The notes under the pieces: model-generated
What the model saw: only the letters and a program-made list of their open reading frames with translations
What the model was told of the DNA's origin: nothing
The model's database searches: none
Part shown: piece after piece, positions 1-10,574 of the stretch
How positions within the stretch are numbered: the stretch's first letter is position 1
Layout of the letters: every line of letters begins with the position of its first letter
Translations under genes and position numbers: made by a program
Assembly: GCF_050908995.1 (NCBI RefSeq)
Contig: NC_135123.1
Span: 806,001 to 870,000, forward strand
From: Andrena cerasifolii
Lineage: Eukaryota > Arthropoda > Insecta > Hymenoptera > Andrenidae
Reading direction: 5' to 3'
DNA: 64,000 bases

Positions 1-1320
1 TTTACATTTGAACTTGTAGCCGTGGATGATTGAAATGAAGAAATATTGCCGGACAGCAGAGATGGGCATTATCTAGATACAAAATTATTTAAATAACGTG
101 TCGAATAAAAGATACTTTATCTTTATTTGTTATTTGAATTTTCGAATTGGCAAAGGAATCTATCACCGCGGGAACGGTGGCGCTAGTGTAACATAACAAA
201 TATGGACGACGCAAGTATACCTTTTACTATATGTTCATATGGATCCAGTAGTATAAAAGTTTATTTCAAAGTTATTTCTTACAGTAAAAATGTTGACAAT
301 ACATTTAGACACAATTTTGGAATATGCAAAAGTATGTAATGTGAACAATTTTAGTTGCTCCACTTTTTAGCAATTTTATGAAAACTTAAATTGAGATCAT
401 TGTTCATTGTAGCGTTACAATTTGTTACACAACATTTATTTCTGCATACAGTTCGCCGATACTGTGAAAATTGGTAGACCGCAATAAATTGTATACTTGC
501 GTCGACCTACTAGTTTGCGTACCGACCGTTAGTGTCCCATGCTAATGTTTTACTCCCAATAACACGGTTTATTTTTATTCGAAACACCACGGATAAATAA
601 ATTTATTTGCAGTCAATTTATTCGGCAGCGAAAGATAATTTCTTTATTCGAGGAACTTTTATTCGAACCGTCGAATAAGGTTTTCATCCTTATCCATAGC
701 TTATTCGACTTTCATTCGAAGGCTTCGAATAACTTTCGATAGCGTGTTTATTAGGGCGGAGCAGAAAATTTAAATTTGATTTTTCAGTTGGCCTTGTGCG
801 GGATAGTTGTCTTTTGATTAACCAAACACAACTGTAAAAACATTTGGAAAATAATTCATTTCTGCAGGTTCCTTTTTCTCCTAAAAATGATTAATGATAA
901 TCATACTATATAGGCGAAAATTTAAATTTGAATTTTCAATTAGCGAAGGCAAGTGAGGCCGCAGCCAACCAGCGTCGACAACCGATTCCGCGGCGACGCT
1001 GGTTGGCCTGGCTTGGCTAGATTGGCTTGGCTTGACGATGACGCTGTTTCGTTTCCCACCTTGACGTTGATTGGTTATTCCCCCTCCGCGAAATAGCTTG
1101 ATCATCCTGTAATTTCCAACGTACGCTGTGTATCTATAACAGTGCGACCATGGACCTTAAGGACGGTGCATAAAGTAGGTGTAGGTCTAGGTTTATTATT
1201 TTCTTACAGGTTAATTTACAGTCTGCAAGATGGCGTTCCAAGTCATAACTTGTGGGAATGATGGTTATGAGAATAACTGTTCTTACTGCACCATGTGCAT
1301 AGATAGCAGCCCCACTCTGC
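1..1320. other. non-coding, AT-rich flank; hAT-like terminus at 57
   Basis: No convincing coding region is seen on either strand. A hAT-like terminal motif, CAGAGATGGGCATTAT, begins at 57 and recurs at 42852, so it probably marks the end of a non-autonomous element whose other end I could not locate. Between 541 and 760 there are many scattered TTCGAATAA-type words, consistent with decayed repeat DNA. Short open frames near 881-1105 show no family resemblance. Confidence 0.4.
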
Positions 1321-1598
1321 TGTAGTTGTGCGTCATCACGGGTAAATATGACACTTTATTGAACGAACGAAAATGTGTGTTTATTGCACGTATAATACTG
1401 CACGCACATGGCGTGGCGTCTCCAGAACTCTTCGTTTGCTCGTCTATATGACTCGCTCGTCTGAGCGTACCTAGTCGAGTCCCCGCCGCTCGCCTGTTCC
1501 GAGGCAAGAGCGCCCGAGCTCACGTCGTCGATCCTCGTGAGTTGTCGGCGGACGACGGACATCGGCACAAGAGAGATAGAGAGAACATGCTTCCTACA
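1321..1598 (-). repeat. LTR of minus-strand Ty3/gypsy relic (3' LTR)
   Basis: The segment begins TGTAG and ends CTACA, a perfect 5-bp terminal inversion. On the minus strand it directly follows a polypurine tract (a long G run plus AGTA, around 1599-1615), as expected at the pol/3' LTR junction. An AATAAA-like signal lies inside on the minus strand near 1356. The element is truncated at its 5' side, so no second LTR is present to compare. Length is 278 bp. Confidence 0.65.
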
Positions 1599-1937
1599 TA
1601 CTCCCCCCCCCCCCCGAGTGTCAACGATACCTTAAAAGCTACTATTTACAGTTCTATATACATTTATCCTTATTACTACTATATATGAATCCTATTTTGT
1701 ACACCTTTGATATTCTACTTATTAAAAGTTACCCGCTTGCGCGCGTACGTCCTGAGCGCGGGACGTTGGACGGACGTGCCGTTACTGGCACCAGGAACAT
1801 TAATGGATTCTTCCCGAACAGAATACACTGGCTTCAGGTTTTCCATGGATACACTGCGGGTCGCACCGTTTACCTCTATTTGATAGACGCGTTCGGACTT
1901 GCGCCCAAGCACTTTGTGTGGGCCGGTATAAGGACGC

Positions 1938-2921
1938 TCAAGCGGTTTCCTGACCGCTCCCGAACATAAAAATACATGCGTACACGACGTAAGGTCCTTG
2001 AAAAAAAATGCGCGTTTTTTTATATTTGTGTGCAACCGGAACCGGACGAACTTTTCTCATTAATTCGCGGAAGTCCTGTAAGAACGGTTGCATTTCCGCC
2101 TCGCAGTTGTCGGGAAGGAAAAATTCACCCGGAATTCTTAAAGCGGTCCCATACACATAATCGGACGGAGACGCGTTCGTGTCGAGACGCACCTGGGTAC
2201 GCAGACCCAATAATACAGTGGACAGGGTTCGTGTCCATTCACCGCTGTCGGTGTGACACATGATCGCTGCCTTCACTGATCTGTGCTAGCGCTCGACTAA
2301 CCCATTAGAAGCTGGGTGGTAAGCCGTTGTCCGAATTCGGTGGCACCCAATGAGAGATAGGAGCACATTGAACAACGGACTTTCGAATTGTGAGCCTTGT
2401 TCAGTAGTCACAATTTTTGGGGCTCCAAATCGAGCTATCCACGTGTCATACATGACTGTTTTGGCCTCAATGTCTCTCAGTGATACAGCCTCAGGCCAAC
2501 GGGAGAATCTGTCTATCACAGTCAAAATGTACCTGAACCCATTGTCCACGTGCAGCGGTCCAACAATGTCGTCATGCACATGATCAAATCGATTATCCGG
2601 AGCAACAAATTGAGCCGGAAAGTGTTTGACGTGACGCGACACCTTCGACTCCTGACAATCAGTACAATCTTTGCACCAAGCAGCAACGTCTTTGTGCAAA
2701 CTGGGCCAGATGTACCGCTGGCGAATCAGCTGGTCGGTCACCTTGGAACCCGGATGAGTAACATTATGAAACAAGTCAAAAACTCGTCTGCGCAGTGCAA
2801 GGAGGATATACGGGCGAATGACTTCGTCCGAAATGTGGCACACTAAAGTGGTGTGACTTGGTCCTCCCTGTAACTGCTTCCAGGAGCCGGAAAAGTCAGC
2901 AGAATCGCATAGCTGTTTCAA
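1938..2921 (-). pseudogene. integrase remnant of Ty3/gypsy relic
   Basis: The upper part (2286-2921) carries the HHCC zinc-binding module (H and H in the HNVTHPGSK region, then CKDCTDC) and the catalytic core. The first acidic residue sits in VHDDIVGPL and the glutamate in NGLVER. The second catalytic motif, usually TDQG, reads TTEQGSQF, so the aspartate is replaced by glutamate. A frame break follows, and 1938-2276 continues into the C-terminal region (LLGLRTQVR, then ASPSDYVYG). With the frame breaks and altered core residue, it should not be active. Confidence 0.75.
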
Positions 2922-3092
2922 CTGCGCGTCGCTATTTTACAATTCAGTGAGCTCATTGAGCTCAATCTCAACCGGTAGATGTATTGCCTCTATTCTTGAC
3001 AGTGGATCCGCCACCACATTTTCCACCCCTGGAATGTATTCAATACGCGTGGTAAACTGGGCAATAAATGAAAGCTGTCGGGACTGACGCGG

Positions 3093-4091
3093 TCATGCTT
3101 TATCAGCGCGTTGTATGAATGCATATATTAAAAGCTTGTGATCGGTCGCGACCACAAACTCACGAGCCTCCAAGAAGTACTTGAAATATTTAATCGCCTC
3201 AAAAATCGCGGCAAGCTCTCTGTCGTACGAGCTATATTTTAACTGCGCGGATGTAAACTTTCTCGAAAAGAACGTCAAAGGTCTCCACGACCCTTCAATC
3301 ATCTGCTCGAGGACAGCCCTCATCGCGAAATCAGACGCGTCAGTCACGACGCGTGTCTTCGCCCCAGTGCAAGGATGGGCCAACAACGCGGCGCGCGCTA
3401 TTCTCTCCTTAATGGTTTCGAAAGCCTCATTAGCCTCCGGAGACCACAGAATTTCACGCTTGTCATTCTTCTTTGACTCGCACATATATGCATTTAGCGG
3501 AGCCTGTGCTTCGGCCGTGTGAGGAATGCTCCTACAGCGACAGTGCGTGGCTGGGAAAAATTACGAATAGCCTCGACTTTATCCGACGTGGGCCGAATTC
3601 CGTTGCGGCTAACGACATGGCCCAGGAATTGAATTTCAGGAAGCCCGAATTTACACTTGTCCACGTTCAAGCGCAGGTGACGAGGAAGCTATGAGGATGT
3701 CATCCAAAAATGCAAACATGAAATCGAGGTCAGCGAGAGCCCGATGAATATAACGCTGAAATGTTTGTCCAGCGTTGCGCAGGCCAAACGTCATTACTAG
3801 AAATGCGTAAAGACCGAAAGGAGTAATTACGGCTGTCTTTTCAATATCCTCCGAAGCAACAGGAATTTGGTGAAAGGCTCTGTGCAAATCCAAAGCGGAA
3901 AATACAGTCTTCCAGTGCAGATTGGCAGTGAAATCATACAAATGCGGAACCGGGTACTTGTCTGGTTCCGTGATGGCATTTAAATGGCGGTAATCGCCCA
4001 CGATTCTCCAAGTTCCGTCTGTTTTCATCACTAAGTGAATTGGGCTTGCCCAAGGGCTACTGGAAGGGCGGCAAATACCGGCCTTGCACAT
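3093..4091 (-). pseudogene. reverse transcriptase / RNase H remnant of Ty3/gypsy relic
   Basis: The portion at 3651-4091 is the RT palm and fingers: SPWASPIHLVMKTDGTWR, then GDYRHLNAIT, FSALDLHRAFHQIPV and the active-site motif FLDD. FLDD keeps both aspartates but has F where Y is usual. After a frame break, 3093-3485 gives RNase H, with VTDASDFA at its first catalytic aspartate and the ATDHKLLIYAF segment. Frameshifts between the domains mark it as a dead copy. Confidence 0.8.
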
Positions 4092-4264
4092 TGTCCGAAA
4101 TTCTTTCTTTGCTGCAGACAGCTTATCAGGCGCGAGACGCCTTGGATGCTGTGCAACCCAGACCGTTTGTAGATATATAATGCCTCACGTCGCACGAATC
4201 CCACGGAGCCAATTGCGGCAACGTGGTGATTTCCGGGAACACGCCCAGTATTTTAACGTAACGA

Positions 4265-5095
4265 CTATCTCCCGAATTCTTTAACGTGCTGATTGCGGGA
4301 ACAGCAAAAGGCTTGGACACCCAAGGTATGTACCTTTGTAAGTGTACCAATTAGGCGACGCCTCTTTAAATCTACAACCAGGCCGTAATGCACAAGAATA
4401 TCTGCCTCTATAATAGGATACGGAATTGCAGCCACGCAGAAATTCCACGAAATCTCGCGACGAAGCCCCAGATTCAAACGCAGAGCCTCTCACCATAAGT
4501 GTCGACTAACGTGTCGTTAGCCGCGTATAGTTTAAAATTAGTGGACTTTTGTTTAACCCTACCGTCAACGGGCAGAAGCGAAATATCTGCTCCGCAGTCG
4601 ATAAGGAAATGCCGACCGGAATATCGGTCCAAAACTTGCAGGCGGTTACCCATCGCACGACCTTCGACGCCCGTCGCCGCGAGCGAAGGTCGCTCTAGTT
4701 TACCGGCTTCTTGAACGTGCACGACGCCTCGTCGGCACAACAGAGTGCTTTCTCACCGAATTTTTTGTGCGTCCAGCACAGCGCTGACTCACGCCTACCA
4801 ATAGCTGAATGTTCGCGCTTTGATCTCATTTTTGAATGAGGTCGTGAGACTAGTCTACCAATTTTTGCGCTCAACTTATCAACCTTAAGACTTAGCGCGA
4901 TCAAGTCGGCGGCGACTTGTTCGATTGAAACCGCATCGCGACTCTCTATGTCCGGCTTGCTAACCGAGAACGCGGCGCGACTCGACGTAGACCGATGGCT
5001 TCAAGTACTTGATCGGCCAGTTCAGCCAATTTTTGTAAATCTGTAACATTGCTTGCCGCTAAAATCCCCCTGCACTCCGCAGGCAGCTAATCCAT
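4265..5095 (-). pseudogene. Gag C-terminus and aspartic protease remnant
   Basis: Minus-strand reading from about 5095 gives a gag-like stretch (LPAECRGILAASN, then DLQKLAELADQ). An atypical cysteine cluster follows near 4760-4830 (CWTHKKFGEKALCC), matching the zinc-knuckle region of arthropod gypsy elements. The protease at 4474-4740 has FLIDCGADISLLP, where the expected D-T/S-G triad is DCG. The following 4265-4496 segment (DILVHYGLVVDL) leads toward RT. Several stops and frameshifts interrupt it. Confidence 0.6.
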
Positions 5096-5350
5096 GAAAA
5101 TCGATATATAGTCTTGTCTCTTATACTTATTTCTAAATACAATTATTTTTCTCTTTCCTTTTTTATCCTTCTAATCTATCCCTATTCCTATTACTCTATC
5201 CAATACTTATTATCTCACAGCCCATTCTAGGTTCTATATCATATTACATTACATATCAGTCTTTCCGTCTATTTGTTTAACCGTTTTTTCTATGTGTATC
5301 TCTATTTTGTCTTCCATCTTCATTCTCCACCGTCCCCTTCTACCTTGGTT

Positions 5351-5656
5351 TTATATCTCCTTTTTGATTTTATGTAGAAATCCGACAATGATTCTTGCCA
5401 CACCTGGTTCTCTATCGTATAACATGTTTATCACACTGTCTCCTTCTCTAATTCTCCTTTCTCTTAGTATTCCTTTCATGTACTCTCTTTCTTTCCTGTA
5501 TTTATTGCATCTCCATATCACATGGTCTATATCCTCTTGTTCTTCCCCACATTCACATATCGGTGATTCAATGATATTCTTCCTATGAAGTGATTCTGCT
5601 AGATTGTAGTGAGTTGCTCTTATCCTGCTCAGTGTGTTGATCGACCTCCTTTCCAA
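5351..5656 (-). pseudogene. LINE C-terminal zinc-knuckle region
   Basis: Contains SPICECGEEQEDIDHVIWRC, the CxC...H...C motif that follows RNase H in R1/I/LOA-type LINE proteins. RIRATHYNLAESLHRK is the conserved stretch just before it. The frame is open for about 100 codons. Confidence 0.7.
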
Positions 5657-5950
5657 CGTCTTAAGTTTTTGAAACCACGGTTTTATTTTCCCCAGGTCAT
5701 TGTTACTTGCCGTAAAATATTTTATCCCTTCCTATTCTCCTTTCAATTTCATATCTCTAGAAGAATCTTTTCATGCCTTTTCTTTCTTTGTTGTTAATAT
5801 GTCTTCCATTGGGATTTTTATGTTACTGTCCGGTACACCCTTTGTCGTTTCCTTCGCTAGTCTGTCCGCTCTCTCATTCCCCTCAATTCCACATGGCAGG
5901 GATCCATACAATCCTTACCTTGCCTGTCTCGCAACCGGTCTCTCTCTCGA

Positions 5951-6394
5951 CTAGTATCCTTGTTCTCTCTCTTTCCAGTAGCTGCATCTTACTTCTTCTC
6001 GCCCTCGTGGTCCCCTTCTCCGCGTCGTATAAATTGTCGCCATATTGCTTGTGCTGTATCTCTTCTCCACCCATTTGTCTTGCTCCTTTTCTTTTATTAC
6101 AATTCCTACATCGTTGGCTCCTGTCTCTTCTTTCTTGAAGCCATCAGTATATATTACCACTGTGTCATTTACCCTTACTTTCATCCCCTCCTTAATCTCA
6201 TTAATAAATGTTTTATTATCTATCTTCATCTCCTGTCTGAGTCTTCCACTCTCCCAGTTCAGGAGGCCATATCTTGCTCCCCTCCCCCTATGTTTTCCTC
6301 CCTCGTTCGCGCATCCTTTTCTTCTCCTTCCCTCCCCTCCATGAACTCTTCCACCTGCCTCGTACTCTTCCAAACCTCCACCATTCCCTCCCAT
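5951..6394 (-). pseudogene. LINE RNase H domain remnant
   Basis: VVIYTDGFKKEETGANDVGI is the first RNase H block, with the catalytic D in YTDG. The later part of the domain degenerates. Its position after RT matches I/LOA-type LINEs. Confidence 0.65.
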
Positions 6395-6711
6395 CTCCTT
6401 CCCACCGCTTCAGTGACTTCCCGTTCCTCCGCTAATTCCTCTATTGCGCCCTGGACTTTGCTACTTTCCCTTACTCTTTGCTTGGCAATGTACTTCCCCA
6501 TAATCATTTTCCTTCTATTCTTTACATGCATTATGCCAGCTTCCACCGTCATAATATTCATTGGTGTTGACATCCTGTATCCCATGGCTATTCTTATTCC
6601 CGTATTGTGTATCTTTTGAACTTTGTCTTCTGTCTCTCCATCCTTTTCATAGTATACTTGTATCCCGTATTCTATTACTGATCTGACTAGTGCCTTGTAT
6701 AGGATTATCAT
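6259..6711 (-). pseudogene. LINE RT thumb / connection region
   Basis: Continues the RT downstream of the palm: ALVRSVIEYGIQVYY is the conserved LYKSLVRSxLEYG-type thumb motif of non-LTR elements, followed by KVQKIHNTGIRIAMGY. It overlaps the next frame, which carries RNase H, so at least one frameshift separates them. Confidence 0.7.
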
Positions 6712-7006
6712 TGATTCAGGGTTAGTTCCTTTCTTTATTTATCCTATGTATCTCAACATGGTCAGCCTTTTCTTAGCTTTCTGCGCTATATTATCAACGT
6801 GTGTTCTACAGTTTAGCTTCATGTCCATGGTTATCCCTAAGAATTTTGCACTATCTTGTACCATTTTATCCTTTATTCATATATATATTTTCCCTCTGGT
6901 CCTCCTGTTGATTTTCTGTGTAAAGTTTACTAAATTTATCTCTTGCAAGTTGTTCGTTATCGTTTCTATAGCTTCCGTGATATTCTTAATATTTATCTGT
7001 GTAGCA

Positions 7007-7738
7007 TTACTGGTAGTGAAAATGGCTATATCGTCCGCATATTGCAGTCTTTACTTTATGTGTGTTTAGATTCTTCATAATGTCCGCTGTATATATGTTG
7101 TACAATACAGGGCTGATGATGCCCCCCTGTGGAAGTCCTTTACCTTGTTTTCCCGTAACAGGGTCGTCATAGCTTTTCTTGCATATAATCTCCCTTTCTC
7201 TAATCCATTGTTCCACGTAAATCCTTATTCTGATAGGACTTCCCTTCCGTCTAAGCGTACTCACTAATATTTTGTGATCCACATTGTCGTATGCTACTTT
7301 GATGTTGATGAATGTCGTTAGCGTTTCTCTTCTGCTTTCAAAATCCTTTTTTATGTTGGACGTGACTATGACCAAGTTGTCTACTGTTGATCTGCCTTTT
7401 CTGAATCCATTCTGATATTTGTCCATAATATTATTTTCTTCTGCCCATTTTCTTAACCTACCGTTAACTACTTTTTCCATTATTTTGTCCATACATGCTG
7501 TGAGTCTTATGGTTCTTTTGTTAGGTTTGTCCAGAAATATTATCTTCATTTTCTTCCACTCCTTAGGTATTTCCTGTTTTGTCCATACCTCGTTATATAA
7601 ATCTCTTAATAATTCCGCATATTCTCTGGTGAGGTTCATGAATGCATTATACTCCAACCCATCTTCCTGTTCCCCCGCACTCGCTTTCCCGTCCTCGTTT
7701 CTTTCCTGTATTATTTTCTTTATCTCTTCCCTTTCCAA
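7007..7738 (-). pseudogene. LINE reverse transcriptase domain, frameshifted
   Basis: The open part contains classical non-LTR RT blocks: PKEWKKMKIIFLDKPNK, YQNGFRKGRSTVDNL and GLPQGGIISPVLYNIYTADI. The catalytic YADD is not in this frame. It appears in another minus-strand frame at about 7015-7050 as LQYADDIAIFTT, showing a frameshift just before the active site. The usual FIDIKxAYD aspartate block is altered to FINIKVAYD. The protein is therefore inactive in this copy. Confidence 0.8.
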
Positions 7739-7794
7739 GTCCCTGCTTTCCTCCGTGGTTGTATTATTTTTCGTGGTTCCTTCAAATCAGTAGT

Positions 7795-8225
7795 AGGGCA
7801 AAGCGGGTTCTAACCCAGGTCCTCTGAGGGGAGCGCGGAGGCGGGGGGGGGGGGGGAAGTGAGGACGTGTGGGGGAGTGCGGTGGAGGGAACTCTGGGCG
7901 CAGGATGGAGCGGGGAGTGGAAGACCGGTTGCGCGCGCACGAGCCGCGGAGTGGGGGAAGTCGCAATCGTGGAGGGGATCAGTCCGGGCCGAGCCGCTGC
8001 GGAGATCTGTCCAGACCTGGCCCGCCAGAAGGAGGAGAGACGACTCCCGAAAATTTGTTTTTCAGGCCTTGACCCACCACCAGAAATTGTTTAGGGGGAG
8101 GGGACAAACCTGGCCGGGTCTTGTATGAAAAATGTTTTGCAAACTCGATCCGGCCCCCGAAAATTTTTTCCACCAAATATTTTTTTTTAAACCAGATCCG
8201 CCGCCGGAATATTTTTTCCAAACCA
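7795..8225. other. GC-rich patch with poly-G run and degenerate short repeats
   Basis: From 7795 to 8060 the sequence is G-rich and includes a run of about 14 G near 7843-7856. Open frames overlap there in several registers, which suggests composition rather than coding. From 8060 to 8225 a CC-rich motif (GATCCGGCCCCCGAAAATTT and variants) recurs about three times, separated by T-rich stretches. I recognise no gene. Confidence 0.4.
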
Positions 8226-8585
8226 ACGGATACTTTTGCCCAACGCAGAGAAATAATAATTTTTTAATCAACAATCTACCGAACCATTATGTAGAAAACA
8301 GACATATTTTTTTCAAACAAATATACAGCATTCTAAAGCGTTCCGATTTAACGTCGCAGCGTATCGCGCGATAACGCGTAATTTGACTTCTCTGGCGCAG
8401 CCGTGCAGGATGTCATTTACACGGTGTGTACAAGGAACGAACGAATCATAGAATTATGCGGCATCAGCAAAAAATGTTTTTTTTCTGGAAATTCCAGTTT
8501 GCAGAGATAATGTCCCCGGACGAGGAAAGGGAGAAAGAAGACGAGATGAAGAAAGGGTGCCAGAGGGAACAGGGCAGCCATAAAA

Positions 8586-8643
8586 TTGAGAAATAATATA
8601 TGTTTATGATATATATATATCATAAACATATATTATTTCTCAA
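8586..8643. repeat. perfect 58-bp palindrome
   Basis: Bases 8586-8614 are the exact reverse complement of 8615-8643, starting TTGAGAAATAATATATG and ending in its mirror. There is no loop, so the sequence could extrude as a cruciform. It is followed directly by A-rich microsatellite DNA. Confidence 0.9.
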
Positions 8644-8834
8644 ATATATATAAAAGAAATAATAAAAGAAAAAATAATAAAGAATATAAAAAAGAATATA
8701 AAATAGAATATAAATATAATGATAATGATAATAATAATAATAAAATAAAATAAAATAAGATAAGATAAAATAAAATAAAATAGAAAAAAATAGAAAAAGT
8801 CACTTCGGTGACGACGGCGGCGGCGGCGGCGGCG
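8644..8834. repeat. A-rich microsatellites and (CGG)n tract
   Basis: 8650-8800 consists of AATA, AAAATA and AAGAT-type simple repeats. A short GGC/CGG trinucleotide tract of about 7 units lies at 8815-8834. No coding signal is present. Confidence 0.85.
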
Positions 8835-9291
8835 CAGAGTGGTTCCAAATCGCTACCAAGCGGCAAACCGCTCAAAACGTACTTCAATTTAGTCAGAAAT
8901 CAGTGCGCGTGGCTTTTTGGGGTCGCTGATTACGAATCTGAACTTCAATTTTTTTAAAACAAAATGGCGAATCCAGTATGACGGATGTGCATATTAAAAA
9001 ATTGATAGATCTGTACAAAAATTGTTCTTCGGGTCGCGGATTACGAATATCTTGTCCGAAATGCAAATTTCAATATCGAAGACCTAATAGCATTGGCATA
9101 AATCTGGTTTTTAAATTAATTTTTGTGGAAATTGTGATAATTTTCCGATGTTCGCCTAAAATTATATAATCAAAATGTCCAATTTAGTATAGCGATCTTA
9201 ATTTTAAAACATTTTTTAAATATATTACTGTGAAAATATTATTTTTTTCGATTTTCATGAAAAATGCGGCATTCCTACGTTTATAGAAGAT
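8835..9291. other. non-coding stretch, nothing recognised
   Basis: AT-rich sequence with short open frames only. I see no domain, repeat structure or RNA motif. It ends at the AAGAT target duplication of the downstream gypsy element (9287-9291). Confidence 0.5.
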
Positions 9292-9475
9292 TGTTGGGGC
9301 CCACGCTAAGGTGTTACGGCACTGGGCGGCCCCGCGGCGAGGCGTACGACGCGACGTGACGGGCAGTTCGGCGATGTGTCTCGAGCCAGTGGGCACGTGT
9401 AGTTTTTAGGAATAAAGATTAGTAGTATGAACCGGGAGTTACTCATTCTTTCTCCCTGTGTCAAAAAACTTAACA
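9292..9475 (+). repeat. 5' LTR of Mag-like gypsy
   Basis: Starts TGTTGGGGCCC and ends CTTAACA. AATAAAG near 9411 is a likely polyadenylation signal. It is followed at once by ATTGGCGCAGTCGTAGC, the expected primer-binding-site position. The matching LTR is at 13989-14172. Confidence 0.92.
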
Positions 9476-9585
9476 ATTGGCGCAGTCGTAGCTAAAATAT
9501 AGAACCAAACGTAAAAAGTGTACAAGTCTAAAAGCGTGCAACGTGAAACGTGCCACGTGCCACAGAAGTGAGGTTAGCGTACATC

Positions 9586-10574
9586 ATGGCGGAAACAACC
9601 GAACAGATTAAGCAGCTAACAGAAATGATGAAGAACTTATTACAATTGCAAGCAACGCAATTACAACAGAATGTGTCTACTTCGAATTCATCGACCTCAG
9701 CGACCGAGACTTTCAATCAACTCAACGACCGGTTGGAAAAGTACGTCTACAACGTGGACGATGAACCGAAACCCTTCAAGAAATGGCTAAAGAGACACGC
9801 TTATACAATTACTACGGAAGCAGCAGCACTTCCAGAAGAGATGATACTCGTCTGATTTTGGGTAAGCTTGGTCAAGCTGAATTCGACCGCCTAACGGACC
9901 ACGTCGCACCGACAGACCCGGCGAAAATGAAGCAAAGTGAGCTAATCGAAAAATTAGAACACTTGTTTAACGACAATAAATCGATCACGCGCCGCCGTAT
10001 TGAGATATTAAACTATCGTTACGATAAGAGTGTTCTGATTCGTAAACACATAGATCGTATCAAACGGAACGCTACAGACTTTGAACGCGCGAGTTTAAGT
10101 GACGACCACTTAAAAATCGTGCTACTGTTACAATCATTGTGCTACTCAAGTGATAATGAAAATCTAAAGAAAATTGCATTGCGTGCGGTGGAGAAAAACG
10201 TAGATGCCACCATGGCAGACATTACTAGGGAGCTCGAAGCTCATATAAACGTATGCTCGGGCCTCGAAACACTAGCAAACCCGGTAAATAAATCGGAAGA
10301 GATAAACGCTATTCACGCGAGACCGAAAACAGCGCACACGTATTCGAAAGAAAAGAGAAAAGTATCCGATTGCAAATACCAGAAAAAGTACGCGGTAACA
10401 GCGGGCGCAAGCCAATTGTCTTATAATAAGCCTGCGAAATGTAACAGGTGCGGTAATAGCCATTGGCGTACGACATGTCCTTTTGCTAAAGCGATTTGTA
10501 ACATTTGTAAAAAGAAGGGACATATCGCGAAAGTTTGTCGATTTATGCGAAAGGAGGACTACGGTTCAGACTAA
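9586..10574 (+). pseudogene. gag of Mag-like gypsy, frameshifted
   Basis: The start at 9586 (MAETTEQIKQ) follows the leader after the LTR. The N-terminal part is glutamine-rich, then reads FKKWLKRHAYTI. Near 9845 the frame shifts by one base and gag resumes as RLILGKLGQAEFDRLTDH through to 10574. Two CCHC zinc knuckles lie at the C-terminus (CNRCGNSHWRTTC and CNICKKKGHIAKVC). The shift site is not followed by the expected pol frame, so it looks like a mutation rather than programmed frameshifting. Confidence 0.85.

Larger units (their letters stand above)
1321..5100 (-). mobile_element. decayed Ty3/gypsy retrotransposon, 5'-truncated
   Basis: Read on the minus strand, the order is Gag remnant, zinc-knuckle-like region, aspartic protease, reverse transcriptase, RNase H, integrase, polypurine tract, LTR. 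This protease-RT-RNase H-integrase order defines Ty3/gypsy rather than copia. The reading frame is broken many times. The 5' LTR and most of gag are missing, and near 5100 gag homology gives way to a minus-strand LINE, so either the LINE landed there or both were joined by a deletion. Confidence 0.8.
5105..7790 (-). mobile_element. decayed LINE with RNase H (I/LOA-like group), 5'-truncated
   Basis: On the minus strand the order is RT, RT thumb, RNase H domain, then a C-terminal cysteine-histidine motif. A RNase H domain after RT is characteristic of the I, LOA and R1-related groups of non-LTR retrotransposons. No endonuclease is seen upstream of about 7790, so the copy is 5'-truncated, as LINEs usually are. 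The low-coordinate end is pyrimidine-rich on the plus strand and abuts the gypsy relic. Multiple frameshifts make it non-functional. Confidence 0.75.

Noticed and set aside
5960..6619. 219-codon plus-strand frame, hydrophobic and serine-rich
   Set aside because: It is the antisense shadow of the LINE RNase H and RT thumb region.
7859..8128. Overlapping frames in the GC-rich block next to the LINE
   Set aside because: Three registers are open at once, with low-complexity composition and no domain, so composition explains them.
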